A stretch of 32,814 bases of DNA, from contig NZ_BCUY01000044.1 in assembly GCF_001591465.1 (NCBI RefSeq), positions 1 to 32,814 of the forward strand. The letters are read 5' to 3'. A model generated the notes under the pieces. It was not told where the DNA came from. It saw only the letters and a program-made list of their open reading frames with translations, and searched no databases. Made by a program: the position numbers and the translations under genes. This DNA is from Cytobacillus firmus NBRC 15306 (lineage in GTDB: Bacteria > Bacillota > Bacilli > Bacillales > Cytobacillaceae). Of the stretch, positions 24,590 through 32,602 are shown piece after piece; the first letter of the stretch is position 1; the number at the start of each line of letters is the position of its first letter.

Positions 24590-24611
24590 TATACGACATA
24601 TTTTTTGTCAA
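24583..24611 (-). promoter_or_regulatory. Sigma-A promoter of ahpCF
   Basis: On the minus strand the -35 TTGACA (24611-24606) and -10 GATAAT (24588-24583) have a 17-nt spacer. Confidence 0.8.
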
Positions 24612-25020
24612 GGGATAAGCTGTGAAAATTTGCTCCTTTTCGGCTGGATGGCGGAAACTTGAAATGCCCGGATAAGAAGCCAATGTAAATTCCGCTTTTC
24701 TTTGGCGGAATAAGTGCGAAATGGAACTTTCAAAGTGGCCTTGAGCCCGTTAATAACAGTATAACTCTTTCTTTTATTAATTACCCTTTTTTTGCCTGCA
24801 TCAATCTCATCTAATATGAGATTTAAGTTTATAATTGAGAATGTGATTAAGCATAAGCTTTAGATAAAGCCTTTGGATAAGACGGCGCCTAATGTTCAGG
24901 CACTGGTCCACATTAATTTATTATTCCCTCTTCGGCTAAAAACAATCGATTTGGCAGTAAAAATACTTCAATCAAACGTTTGATTGAATAGAGTGAAAAA
25001 TTCCCATTTTTTTATAAGAA
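24612..25020. other. Non-coding intergenic stretch between ahpC and padR
   Basis: I see no gene here. It contains a hairpin ATTCCGC...GCGGAAT (near 24690-24713), a second hairpin AATCTCAT...ATGAGATT (near 24805-24826) and the third palindrome copy (24967-24988). The hairpins lack T-runs. A small RNA is possible but unsupported. Confidence 0.5.
24967..24988. repeat. Palindrome copy 3, 22-bp perfect
   Basis: The CAATCAAACGTTTGATTG core is extended by TT and AA to 22 bp. It is 58 nt upstream of the -10 region cluster of the padR promoter, the only copy located ahead of a gene rather than after one. Confidence 0.9.
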
Positions 25021-25115
25021 TACCTTGCATTACAATATAGTGGGGTTTATATTAGAAAGTATATCTTGTATTGCAAGGTATTTAACTGCAGGTAATTATC
25101 TTGTAATACAAGGTA
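25021..25115. promoter_or_regulatory. Three PadR-type operators
   Basis: Three 19-bp imperfect palindromes: TACCTTGCATTACAATATA (25021-25039), TATCTTGTATTGCAAGGTA (25062-25080) and TATCTTGTAATACAAGGTA (25097-25115). All share CTTG...CAAG arms. The first overlaps the -35 box and the other two lie in the leader, suggesting autorepression by the PadR protein. Confidence 0.8.
25025..25053 (+). promoter_or_regulatory. Sigma-A promoter of the padR operon
   Basis: The -35 TTGCAT (25025-25030), 17-nt spacer and -10 TATATT (25048-25053) lie within the first operator and just ahead of the second. Confidence 0.75.
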
Positions 25116-25133
25116 GTGGAAGGAGTAAGGTGA

Positions 25134-25463
25134 ATGTCAGATACCACGCAAATGTTAAAGGGAATTCTCGACGGTTGTTTATTAGCTATCATTAAAGAAG
25201 GGGAGATATATGGGTATGAACTGGCGGCGAAATTGGAGTCATATGGATTTCGCTCATTGAGCGAGGGCACAATTTATCCGCTGCTTCTGCGTATGCAAAA
25301 GGAAGGGCTGATTAGTGCTACATTGCGAAAGTCAACTGCCGGACCTAAACGAAAATATTACACATTAACTGAAAAGGGCGAACAGGAGCTGGACCTGTTT
25401 ATTGTACGCTGGGAACAGGTAAGTTCATCTGTTGACAATGTATTGAGCAAAAGGGGGATATGA
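25134..25463 (+). CDS. PadR-family transcriptional repressor
   Basis: A 109-aa winged-helix protein of the short PadR type. The core YGYELAAKLESYGFRSLSEGTIYPLLLRMQKEGLI (residues 23-57 approximately) contains the recognition helix, and GPKRKYYTLTEKGEQEL forms the wing and the following helix. A C-terminal helix serves dimerisation. The ribosome binding site GAAGGAG precedes the ATG. Three matching palindromic operators upstream point to autoregulation. It precedes a HAAS membrane protein by 3 nt, a frequent PadR partner arrangement in Firmicutes. The signal is unknown. Confidence 0.93.
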   Translation: MSDTTQMLKGILDGCLLAIIKEGEIYGYELAAKLESYGFRSLSEGTIYPLLLRMQKEGLISATLRKSTAGPKRKYYTLTEKGEQELDLFIVRWEQVSSSVDNVLSKRGI

Positions 25464-25466
25464 AGA

Positions 25467-26249
25467 ATGATTTCAAAAGAGTCTGAAAAGTTTTTAACAG
25501 AGCTTCGTTTTTACCTGATGTCAAAAGGAAAAAACGATGATGAAATAAATGAAATAACAGAAGAGCTTGAAGTGCATTTAATGGAAGCTGAAGCCGATGG
25601 GAAAGATGTATCTCATATTATCGGGTATAGCCCAAAGCAATATATGAAAAGCATCGGAGAATCAATGACTACCGATTATCGTCAGATGGCGGGGCTGGTG
25701 CCGCTGATGATTCTTATGCTGGGTGCTTATGTCAGCATAGGCCCTGCAATTGAAGGGAACTTTTCTTTATCCAAAGGTACACTTTGGATTGCTATTATTG
25801 CAGGAGTAATTGCAGTCGGAGGTTATGGTGTTCTGATTTTCAGAGTGCTTCCTAAATTTCTTCATTCCAAGTGGAGTGCAGTTCTTCTTTTAGGAACTGG
25901 TGTTGCTGTGACAGGCATATTGGTTATGGTTTTACTTTGGAATCAGAAACAAGGGTTTGAACCAGTCTTTACAGCAACGCCCCTTCAGAATAATGTAATT
26001 ATGGCGGTTTGTGCGGTTATATTTATTGTTTCTGCTATTTATACAAAAACATGGTTTACGATTATAATTCCCCTGTTTATATCTATGGGACCTATTGCCA
26101 ATCGGTTTATTCCACAGGATGTGAATGAAGATCCAACATATAATTTATATACTGTTATCGCATTCGTTATTATAGCGGCAATCATGATATTCGTATTCAT
26201 GGTTAAACGGAAAAAAATGCTGAACAGTGGAGGAAAACGAAATGTCTAG
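25467..26249 (+). CDS. HAAS-domain membrane protein paired with PadR
   Basis: A 260-aa protein with a soluble N-terminal region of about 70 residues ([35 protein letters not shown]) that fits the helical HAAS signalling domain. About six hydrophobic segments follow (near 75-95, 105-125, 135-160, 175-190, 195-210 and 225-245) with a basic C-terminus. HAAS proteins are thought to act with PadR regulators in membrane-linked signalling, but no reaction is known. The ribosome binding site AAGGGGG lies in the end of padR. It overlaps the next gene by 8 nt. Confidence 0.82.
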   Translation: MISKESEKFLTELRFYLMSKGKNDDEINEITEELEVHLMEAEADGKDVSHIIGYSPKQYMKSIGESMTTDYRQMAGLVPLMILMLGAYVSIGPAIEGNFSLSKGTLWIAIIAGVIAVGGYGVLIFRVLPKFLHSKWSAVLLLGTGVAVTGILVMVLLWNQKQGFEPVFTATPLQNNVIMAVCAVIFIVSAIYTKTWFTIIIPLFISMGPIANRFIPQDVNEDPTYNLYTVIAFVIIAAIMIFVFMVKRKKMLNSGGKRNV

Positions 26250-26583
26250 CTTGCCTAATTGCCCAAAATGCAGTTCAGAGTATACGTACGAAGACGGGGT
26301 GCTCTTAGTATGTCCTGTGTGTGCACATGAGTGGGCAGCGGAATCCGAAATCAACAGTCTTGAGGACGAAAAGGTGATTAAGGATTTTAACGGAAATGTA
26401 CTAAATGATGGAGATACGGTATCCGTCATTAAAGATCTTAAAGTGAAAGGCTCCTCTTCCGTTATTAAGATTGGAACCAAGGTTAAAAATATTCGTCTTG
26501 TGGACGGCGACCATGATATCGACTGTAAGATCAACGGTTTTGGCGCCATGAAGCTGAAATCGGAGTTTGTGAAGAAAGTGTAA
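26242..26583 (+). CDS. PhnA/YjdM-like zinc-ribbon protein
   Basis: A 113-aa protein with an N-terminal zinc ribbon ([25 protein letters not shown], Cys pairs spaced CxxC...CxxC) and a C-terminal PhnA domain ([24 protein letters not shown], then [19 protein letters not shown]). It was once linked to phosphonate use by operon naming only; the function is not established. The start at 26242 follows TGGAGG. A GTG at 26227 would place the ribosome binding site inside the gene. It is the last gene of the padR operon, and a terminator follows. Confidence 0.92.
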   Translation: MSSLPNCPKCSSEYTYEDGVLLVCPVCAHEWAAESEINSLEDEKVIKDFNGNVLNDGDTVSVIKDLKVKGSSSVIKIGTKVKNIRLVDGDHDIDCKINGFGAMKLKSEFVKKV

Positions 26584-26584
26584 C

Positions 26585-26611
26585 GAAAAAGGGCCTATCC
26601 TTCCATGGATT
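26585..26611 (+). terminator. Terminator of the padR operon
   Basis: AAAAAGGGCC and ATCC pair with GGAT and GGCCTTTTT around a short loop, ending in a T-run. Confidence 0.85.
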
Positions 26612-26725
26612 GGCCTTTTTTACATTTCCTTTTGCGGGTCCTAAAATAGTAGTGGAAAGGTCATCACCTCTGGTTTATGATAAAGAAAGAATATTAAGAA
26701 TTTCTCAATATAGGTGGGAGCCTCC

Positions 26726-28354
26726 TTGATACTATTAGACTACATTGTCAATCTCTCCATTTTTTCATTACTGATCAGTGTGCCTTTAATTCTCCGCTCG
26801 TTTATCAGTCATAAACCTCTTAAGGACCTGCATCTTTTGGGCGGCATATATGCAGGAATTATTTCTGTCATTCTTGTGGGTTTATCTTTTAACGAGCAGG
26901 GTTATTCCTATGATATTCGCTATGCCATTCTGATTTTGGTATTTTCCTATTTGGGGCCGGGAGCAGGGGTTATTACCGCCATTATTGCTCTTGCCACAAG
27001 GCTTGCAGTCAGTGAGAATTGGCTGCCTGCCGTAATAGGGGTACTGCTTATTTTGATTGCTTTTACTGTCATACATAGATATACCCAGCAGCATAAGGGT
27101 GTTAGAAAAACGGCCATATTATATGGTGTGTATTGTATCATTTATATTATAACGGTACCGATCATTTTTAAGGTTTTTAGAGACAGCCCGATTTTTCATC
27201 TGCAATATCTTCTGTTTGTGGGACTTGGTGTCATTGTTGGGAGTTTGCTGATTGAATCCTATGAAAGGCTGATTCGAATCATCACAGAAAAAAAAAGGAT
27301 GGAAAAGACGCTGGAAGAAAGTGAGTCTAAATACCGGCTAATCGCTGAGAATACTTCAGACCTTATCGCTGTCATGGACAGGGATCGCAGTTTGAGTTAT
27401 TTATCTCCGTCTTATGAGTTTGTTTTAGGATATGAAGTGCCGGAACTGGAAAAAATGGAAGTGGACATTGTTATTCATCCTGATGAAGCAAAAAGTTTTC
27501 ATGCAGGCATGCAAAGGATATTCGAGAATAATGAGAGAATGGCAATGGAGTTCCGGCTAAAACACAGAGAAGGCCATTGGATTAAATTTGAGTCACGATG
27601 TATGCTGGTTGAGGGTGATAATGGTGTAATCAAGCATGTTGTCATGATCAGCAGGGATATTTCTGAGAGAAAAAAAGCAGAGGAATTCCTTTTGCAGTCT
27701 GAGAAATTATCAATTGTCGGGGAGCTCGCAGCCGGGGTTGCCCATGAAATAAGAAACCCGCTTACAACCATCAAAGGGTTCCTGCAGCTTTATAGGAGCG
27801 ACAATAGCCAAATTAATGAATTGCTGTTTAGCGAACTGGAACGCATTGAAAATATTACCACCGAAATGCTTTCGCTTGGAAAACCGCAGGCCATACAAAT
27901 GGACGCGGCTGATTTAACGGATATTATAGTGAATACAGTAGAGTTATTATCCCCTCAGGCAAATATGAACGGTATCCAGTTCAAGCTGAATTATGCAGAT
28001 AGTGATTTCATAATTTCATGTGAAAAAAATCAAATCAAGCAAGTTTTTTTGAATATCTTAAAAAACGCCATGGAGGCTATGGATAAAGGAGGGGATATTG
28101 AGATTTCCCTCGAGGATAATAATGAGGGGGGATGTATTGTCTCCTTTCAGGATCAGGGCTGCGGAATCCCTGACGAATTTCTGCCGAGACTGGGTGAACC
28201 TTTTTATACATTAAAAGAAAAAGGGACTGGCCTGGGACTTATGATTTGCCACAAGATCATTAAGCAGCATCATGGCAGCATCGAATATAAAAGCAAGATT
28301 GGTGAAGGTACTTTAATAGAGATTACATTGCCGCTTTTAAAAACAATTAAATAA
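26726..28354 (+). CDS. Membrane PAS sensor histidine kinase, sporulation-kinase-like
   Basis: A 542-aa sensor kinase. About six membrane spans at the N-terminus (5TMR-LYT-like, 1-180) are followed by a PAS domain (about 197-316), a HisKA helix with phosphoacceptor His340 in AAGVAHEIRNPLTTIKGFL, and a HATPase with N-box NILKNAMEAM, G1 DQGCGIP and G2 GTGLGLMIC. The HEIRNPLTTIKGF tract is typical of B. subtilis KinA-KinE phosphorelay kinases; KinB and KinD are membrane forms. No response regulator is adjacent, as expected for phosphorelay orphans. I chose TTG at 26726 because AGGTGG (26712-26717) is 8 nt upstream. A GTG at 26714 would lie within that ribosome binding site. Confidence 0.88.
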   Translation: MILLDYIVNLSIFSLLISVPLILRSFISHKPLKDLHLLGGIYAGIISVILVGLSFNEQGYSYDIRYAILILVFSYLGPGAGVITAIIALATRLAVSENWLPAVIGVLLILIAFTVIHRYTQQHKGVRKTAILYGVYCIIYIITVPIIFKVFRDSPIFHLQYLLFVGLGVIVGSLLIESYERLIRIITEKKRMEKTLEESESKYRLIAENTSDLIAVMDRDRSLSYLSPSYEFVLGYEVPELEKMEVDIVIHPDEAKSFHAGMQRIFENNERMAMEFRLKHREGHWIKFESRCMLVEGDNGVIKHVVMISRDISERKKAEEFLLQSEKLSIVGELAAGVAHEIRNPLTTIKGFLQLYRSDNSQINELLFSELERIENITTEMLSLGKPQAIQMDAADLTDIIVNTVELLSPQANMNGIQFKLNYADSDFIISCEKNQIKQVFLNILKNAMEAMDKGGDIEISLEDNNEGGCIVSFQDQGCGIPDEFLPRLGEPFYTLKEKGTGLGLMICHKIIKQHHGSIEYKSKIGEGTLIEITLPLLKTIK

Positions 28355-28355
28355 A

Positions 28356-28390
28356 TTGAAAAAAGCAGGGAGAGCCCTTGCTTTTTTCAA
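28356..28390. terminator. Bidirectional terminator after the histidine kinase
   Basis: TTGAAAAAAGCAGGG (28356-28370) pairs with 28375-28390 with one bulged T, an agag loop, and A/T-rich ends usable in both directions. Confidence 0.9.
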
Positions 28391-28722
28391 TGTGGTTTGG
28401 AAGAAGCTTCAAGCTCAGGATCCATAAGTCTCTTTTTCGCAAAGCGAAACACAATAAAGAGCATGACAGCCGCTGCCGGATAAACCGGGATTGAATAGAA
28501 CAGTTTCCATCCTGTATAGATCAGTGCATGATTTTTAACAGTAAGCCATACGAAGAATAGGGAAAATGCACTCCAGCCCAGAATGTACCAAATAGACTTC
28601 TTGCCATAGAGTTCCCAGCGGTCATAGCCAAATAAAAAAATCAGAGCGGAACAGGGATACATGGAAAAATGAAAAAGGGCTCCCGATAGTTCATAAGTAG
28701 GGTTGTCACCAAATATATACAT
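28387..28722 (-). CDS. Short membrane protein, possible 5'-truncated CBO0543-type remnant
   Basis: A 111-aa hydrophobic protein with about three membrane segments (near 15-32, 42-62 and 72-95). The C-terminal part, KLFYSIPVYPAAAVMLFIVFRFAKK, resembles the end of CBO0543-type Firmicute membrane proteins, which are usually 150-190 aa. Here the reading frame starts directly after a terminator hairpin (28725-28752), and no ribosome binding site precedes the ATG at 28722. The N-terminal part has probably been lost. A functional short protein cannot be excluded. The stop codon lies within the bidirectional terminator. Confidence 0.5.
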   Translation of the reverse strand: MYIFGDNPTYELSGALFHFSMYPCSALIFLFGYDRWELYGKKSIWYILGWSAFSLFFVWLTVKNHALIYTGWKLFYSIPVYPAAAVMLFIVFRFAKKRLMDPELEASSKPH

Positions 28723-28724
28723 CC

Positions 28725-28752
28725 GAAAAGGCGAGGAGCCTGCTGCTCCTCG
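28725..28752 (-). terminator. Terminator of the ytcD-linked ytbD-ytbE unit
   Basis: CGAGGAGC (28732-28739) pairs perfectly with 28745-28752 around a 5-nt loop; the minus strand continues CCTTTTC. Confidence 0.83.
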
Positions 28753-28763
28753 TCTCGATATAT

Positions 28764-29263
28764 TTAGAAATCAAAGTTGTCAGGATCTGGTCCAACGCGT
28801 AAATGTTCATCTAACGATTAATCAATTCCATGTCCTTGTGAGATAGTTCAAAATCAATAAATCTGCATTTTCTTTGATGCGATGAGGTTTTGTTGACTTA
28901 GGAATGGCAATAATGCCGTTTTGCAGGTGCCACCTCAGGACAATTTGCGCAATGGATTTTCCATATTTTTCAGCAAGTTCCTTCAGGATCCCATTTTCAA
29001 ATAATCCGCCTTGCATAAGTGGGGCCCACGCTTCAATGTGTTCCTCTCTATTACAGCCAGACTGGCGGATGGCTTCTCCCACCCATTCCTCGTTTCAGTA
29101 GATGGAAGCTGTGTCGATGCTTCTATAGCCAATTTTCAATTGCTGCTTTAACAGCGGTCAATAGTTCTTCTTCCTTTTCTACTTTGAATACACCAAGACC
29201 AATCCTGGGCATTTTAACTCCATTTGCAAGTGCTGCAGTACTTGATAAAGATAGTTTATTCAT
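28764..29263 (-). pseudogene. ytbE: Decayed aldo/keto reductase gene (ytbE-like)
   Basis: Remnant of an NADPH-dependent aldo/keto reductase. The intact start (MNKLSLSSTAALANGVKMPR) has a ribosome binding site GGAGTG. Reading on, the sequence shifts frame after AVKAAIEN, continues as GYRSIDTASIY, meets TGA where the family has Gly, and resumes as NEEWVGEAIRQSG. About 110 residues of the barrel, including the catalytic Lys region, are then missing: NREEH joins directly to IEAWAPLMQGG. The C-terminal part (IVLRWHLQNGIIAIPKS...ENADL) shifts again, and the last codons LDEHLRVGPDPDNFDF are in another frame. With at least three frameshifts, one stop and a large deletion, it cannot be functional. Confidence 0.92.
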
Positions 29264-29283
29264 ATAAGACACTCCTTAATTAA

Positions 29284-30483
29284 TTAGTTAGTTTGTTTTT
29301 CAAGTTTTTTTAGTAATCCCGTCAGAATTACAGCCCCAAGCACCATTACTCCGCCAATCCACGGTGTGTGAATTAAGCCGATAGAATCGACGATCAGTCC
29401 CCCGGTAAATGAGCCGATGGCAATTCCGATGTTAAAAGCTGCTATATTTAAAGCGGAAGCAACATTGACAGCAGAAGGAACATATTTCTCAGCCAGGTTT
29501 ACCACCAGAATTTGAAGACCTGGCACATTCATGAAAGCAAATAATCCCATTAGAAAAATAGCGATAAGCCCAAAAATTTTAAAAGGTGCTGCGAAAGTGA
29601 GAAGGCCCAAAATAATGGCTTGAAGAGTAAACATCCAAAATAACGCTTTTAATGGATCCTTGTCAGATGCTTTGCCTCCAAAAACATTGCCGATAGCCAC
29701 GGCCACTCCGTAAACCAGAAGAATAATACTGCCCCATTTTGCGCTAAACCCTGTTACATCTTCAAGAAGCGGTGTCAGATAGGTAAAAGATACAAATGTT
29801 CCTCCGTATCCGAGTGCAGTAATACTAAATGCTAAAAGCAGTTTTCCGCTGTTTAAAATTTTCAGCTGTTCACTAAACTTGGAAGCTGGTGCTTGTTTAA
29901 GATCTGAAGGAATCAGAAAGGCGCTGGCGATAATTCCAATTATCCCTAACAGAGCCACTCCCCAGAAGGTAGCTCTCCAGCCAAATATCTGGCCAATAAA
30001 TGTTCCGAGCGGTACACCTGTCACAGTGGCGACAGTCGAACCAGTGAACATAAAGGCAATCGCACTGGCTCGTTTATTTTCAGGAACTAAATCAGCAGCA
30101 ATGGTCGATCCGATTGAGAAAAAGATGCCGTGTGAAAAAGCTGTTATAAAACGCGCAGCCAGCAAAAATGTAAAAGACGAAGACATGGCTGCGACGGAAT
30201 TTCCAATGATAAATAAAACCATTAATGACATAAGCAAAGACTTTCTGTTCATTTTACTGGTCAAAGCAGTTAGTATAGGTGCACCAATCGCAACTCCCAT
30301 GGCATAACCGGAAATCAATAAACCGGCCAATGTAATGGAAATTCCCAAATCGCCTGATATGGCAGATAAAAGTCCTACAGGCACAAACTCTGTGGTGCCA
30401 ATTCCGAATGCACTGATTGCGAGTGCAAGCAGGGCGGGAGTGCCGCCTTTTTCTTTTTGTCTATTTATTGCAATTGAATTCAT
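29284..30483 (-). CDS. ytbD: MFS transporter, YtbD/AraJ-like
   Basis: A 399-aa, 12-span major facilitator of the DHA1 AraJ/YdhP type. Segments include FGIGTTEFVPVGLL (TM1), SGYAMGVAIGAPILTALTSK (TM2 and loop 2-3), ARFITAFSHGIFFSIGSTIAADLVP (TM4) and a FTGSTVATVTGVPLGTFIG motif C, indicating drug or metabolite efflux. I place the start at 30483 (MNSIAINRQ) after AAGGAGGA, not at 30543. It is divergent from an HxlR regulator and upstream of a decayed reductase, the same set as ytcD-ytbD-ytbE in B. subtilis. The substrate is not known. Confidence 0.88.
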   Translation of the reverse strand: MNSIAINRQKEKGGTPALLALAISAFGIGTTEFVPVGLLSAISGDLGISITLAGLLISGYAMGVAIGAPILTALTSKMNRKSLLMSLMVLFIIGNSVAAMSSSFTFLLAARFITAFSHGIFFSIGSTIAADLVPENKRASAIAFMFTGSTVATVTGVPLGTFIGQIFGWRATFWGVALLGIIGIIASAFLIPSDLKQAPASKFSEQLKILNSGKLLLAFSITALGYGGTFVSFTYLTPLLEDVTGFSAKWGSIILLVYGVAVAIGNVFGGKASDKDPLKALFWMFTLQAIILGLLTFAAPFKIFGLIAIFLMGLFAFMNVPGLQILVVNLAEKYVPSAVNVASALNIAAFNIGIAIGSFTGGLIVDSIGLIHTPWIGGVMVLGAVILTGLLKKLEKQTN

Positions 30484-30588
30484 CAGCAATGAATCCTCCT
30501 TATTAAAGTAAGTTAAGAAAGTACAGCCAGGCGCCTTGGCCATGCAATCTTATGATAGATAGTATGGAGCATGTCAAACATAGTGAAC

Positions 30589-30736
30589 AGTACGTACTTT
30601 AAAGTAATGCAGGCACTAAAAAGTACCCTATGGTCAATTTCACCATGTTGTTTTATGCTTCCTTATGCTATTATGGATGGCATGATTCAAAATGAATAGT
30701 ACGCACATTAAAGTAATGTAGGTACTTTTAAGTGCC
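30589..30736 (+). promoter_or_regulatory. Two 39-bp operator-like direct repeats between ytbD and ytcD
   Basis: Copy A 30589-30627 and copy B 30698-30736 align over 39 bp with few differences, start to start 109 bp. Both contain AGTACG, TTAAAGTAATG and an imperfect palindrome of the form GGnACT....AGTnCC. They are likely binding sites for the HxlR-type YtcD protein, each close to one of the two divergent genes. A TTGACA on the minus strand (30577-30572) next to copy A may be the ytbD -35. Confidence 0.72.
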
Positions 30737-30759
30737 TATCAAAAAGAGGGGGAAGGAAA

Positions 30760-31089
30760 TTGGCTTACAATATTCCGGTAGAAGCTACTTTAGATGTGAT
30801 TGGCGGGAAGTGGAAAGTTGTAATTATGTGTCATTTAATTAAAGGTGAAAAGCGAACCAGTGAGCTTAAACGCCTTATGCCTGGGATTACGCAAAAAATG
30901 CTGACACAGCAGCTCCGCGAACTTGAAGAGGATGGAGTTGTAAACCGCACTGTTTATGATCAAGTCCCCCCTAAGGTTGTATATTCACTAACAGATTACG
31001 GATGGTCACTTCGCCCGATCCTGGATGCGATGTGCAACTGGGGAGAAGGACATATTGAGTTAACAGGCGGAGAGCTAGTTGAACAATAA
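30760..31089 (+). CDS. ytcD: HxlR-family redox/stress regulator, YtcD-like
   Basis: A 109-aa winged-helix DNA-binding protein of the HxlR (DUF24) family. Diagnostic stretches are [53 protein letters not shown] and [20 protein letters not shown]. The start is TTG at 30760, supported by GGGGGAAGGA just upstream. HxlR regulators often sense electrophiles or aldehydes through cysteines; here Cys residues occur in VIMCHL and DAMCNW. It probably controls the divergent ytbD gene through the repeats in between. Confidence 0.9.
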   Translation: MAYNIPVEATLDVIGGKWKVVIMCHLIKGEKRTSELKRLMPGITQKMLTQQLRELEEDGVVNRTVYDQVPPKVVYSLTDYGWSLRPILDAMCNWGEGHIELTGGELVEQ

Positions 31090-31095
31090 AAAGTT

Positions 31096-31132
31096 AAGGA
31101 CTCGTATGCTATAGGCAAACGAGTCCTTTTTA
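31096..31132 (+). terminator. Terminator of the HxlR regulator gene
   Basis: AAGGACTCG (31096-31104) pairs perfectly with CGAGTCCTT (31120-31128), followed by T residues. Confidence 0.87.
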
Positions 31133-31141
31133 ATGGCAAAG

Positions 31142-31468
31142 CTATTTACTCTTTATTTGTTCGCGGATACTCTCGAGCTCCTCAAGCGATAATGAGCCAA
31201 GTGACTTCTTAATTTCTTCCTCGATTTGTTTCTTATTATTTTCCCTGTATTGGTCCCACCATTCCCGCAGCCCTTCCGTATTTGCAAGCAGATATTCGAT
31301 ATCGATTTCTTCTACCTCATCATCCGATAGATAATTTAAAACAGAAGCTAACATCCTATTTAGCTTGCTGATTTCATCCTCACTTTTTGTGATAGGAGTA
31401 TCTGATGGTGCTTCAGTATCCTTCTTGGTCTCTTCCCGGCTGTCTGCTGATGCTGCTTTCCTTGGCAT
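31142..31468 (-). CDS. Small charged hypothetical protein
   Basis: A 108-aa soluble, highly charged protein not recognised. The first ~28 residues (Lys/Ser/Asp/Glu-rich) look disordered. Residues 29-70 form an acidic helical region with LNYLSDDEVEEIDIEYLLAN, then GLREWWDQYRENNKKQIEEEIKKSLG is an amphipathic helix rich in Glu/Lys, and the end (LSLEELESIREQIKSK) is another helix. A LSLEELE... C-terminus is a common helical-cap pattern. The ribosome binding site AAAGGG supports the start. It is convergent with the HxlR gene and stands alone. Confidence 0.8.
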   Translation of the reverse strand: MPRKAASADSREETKKDTEAPSDTPITKSEDEISKLNRMLASVLNYLSDDEVEEIDIEYLLANTEGLREWWDQYRENNKKQIEEEIKKSLGSLSLEELESIREQIKSK

Positions 31469-31595
31469 AAAATCAGCCCTTTCTAATACGAATAAGAATT
31501 GCTCTTAGTATTGCCTCAAAAAAATAATAAAAAAACTGAACGATATTTATTAATAAGCGTCTCATAAGTAAAGTCATTAATTGGGGGTACTCATA

Positions 31596-32534
31596 ATGAA
31601 AGAACGTGAGGTCGAATTTAATACAGATGTAAAAATAAAGGGGACAGTGAGTTTTCCGAAGGAGTCAGAAGGAAAGGTTCCTCTTATTATCATAATTCAT
31701 GGTTCAGGCCCTGTTGACCGGGATGGCAATGCGAAGGTTATGCAGATGAATGCTTATAAGATGCTTGCTGAGTTTTTTGCATCCCTTGGGGTGGCGGTTC
31801 TTAGATATGATAAACGGGGAGCCGGTGTGAGCGGCGGGGATTTTTATCAAACAGGCATGTGGGATTTAGTTAACGACGGAGCAGCAGCTGTAAAGGCGGC
31901 TCTCGAACTGCCGGAAATAGACCCTAAAAGAATTTTTCTGCTGGGTCACAGTGAAGGATGTACATTAATTCCTCCTATTAATAAGAAGGCGGAAGCTGCA
32001 GGTATTATCTTTCTTGCCGGTCACGCGGAAAATGTCAGGAATGCATCTGAGCTGCAAGTAAAACTGCTCGAAGAGGAAGTTAAAGTGATGAAAGGATTTA
32101 ATGGAGTTATTCTCCGTGCCTTAAAAGTTCATAAAACGGCTGCTTCCAAACAAAAGAAAATTTTCGATGAAATGATGGAATCAGAAGAGGCAGTAATGAA
32201 AAAAGGATTTACTAAGATCAATGCAAAATGGGCAAGAGAGCACTTTCAATATAATATGGAAGAAGATTTGGGTGCAATTACATGTCCCGTTCTTGCTATT
32301 ACCGGTAATAAAGATGTTCAAGTAGATCCTGAGCATGTGCATCTTTTTGCTGAAAAAGTGAATGGCCCAGCTGAGAGCTATAATGTCCCGAATATGAACC
32401 ATCTTCTTAGAGATCAGGAAGAGGAAACTTCTCTGCTAAAGCTGAAGTCCATTTATAAAAGAAGTCTTTCAAAGCCGCTGAGCGCTGAAATGCTGGACAT
32501 AATTGAAGAATGGACGCAGAGGTATATTCTCTAA
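31596..32534 (+). CDS. Alpha/beta hydrolase
   Basis: A 312-aa predicted cytoplasmic serine hydrolase. The oxyanion-hole region HGSGPVDRDGN is at 35-45, YDKRGAGVSGG at 71-81, the nucleophile Ser119 in GHSEG, the probable acid Asp240 in TGNKD, and the His base at 269 in MNHLL. All three catalytic positions are present. It resembles the S9/acylaminoacyl-peptidase-like or acetyl-xylan-esterase-like lineages, but the substrate cannot be named. The start at 31596 follows TTGGGGGTA; an upstream TTG at 31581 lacks a ribosome binding site. It is monocistronic, and a strong hairpin terminator follows. Confidence 0.9.
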   Translation: MKEREVEFNTDVKIKGTVSFPKESEGKVPLIIIIHGSGPVDRDGNAKVMQMNAYKMLAEFFASLGVAVLRYDKRGAGVSGGDFYQTGMWDLVNDGAAAVKAALELPEIDPKRIFLLGHSEGCTLIPPINKKAEAAGIIFLAGHAENVRNASELQVKLLEEEVKVMKGFNGVILRALKVHKTAASKQKKIFDEMMESEEAVMKKGFTKINAKWAREHFQYNMEEDLGAITCPVLAITGNKDVQVDPEHVHLFAEKVNGPAESYNVPNMNHLLRDQEEETSLLKLKSIYKRSLSKPLSAEMLDIIEEWTQRYIL

Positions 32535-32545
32535 AGGCGAAAAAA

Positions 32546-32592
32546 TGCATGCGCATGGTTTTGAGAAAAATTATGGCGTATGCAATTTTTTT
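32546..32592 (+). terminator. Terminator of the hydrolase gene
   Basis: TGCATGCGCAT (32546-32556) pairs with ATGGCGTATGCA (32573-32584) with one G-U and one bulge, followed by seven T residues. It shields the rRNA promoters from read-through. Confidence 0.8.
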
Positions 32593-32602
32593 ATATAAAG
32601 TA

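Noticed and set aside
24690..24830. Small RNA gene between ahpC and padR
   Set aside because: Two hairpins are present but neither has a T-run and I see no convincing promoter, so there is not enough to call an RNA gene.
30484..30543. Longer start for YtbD-like MFS
   Set aside because: The 20 extra residues are not typical for the family and the AAGGAGGA site fits the ATG at 30483.
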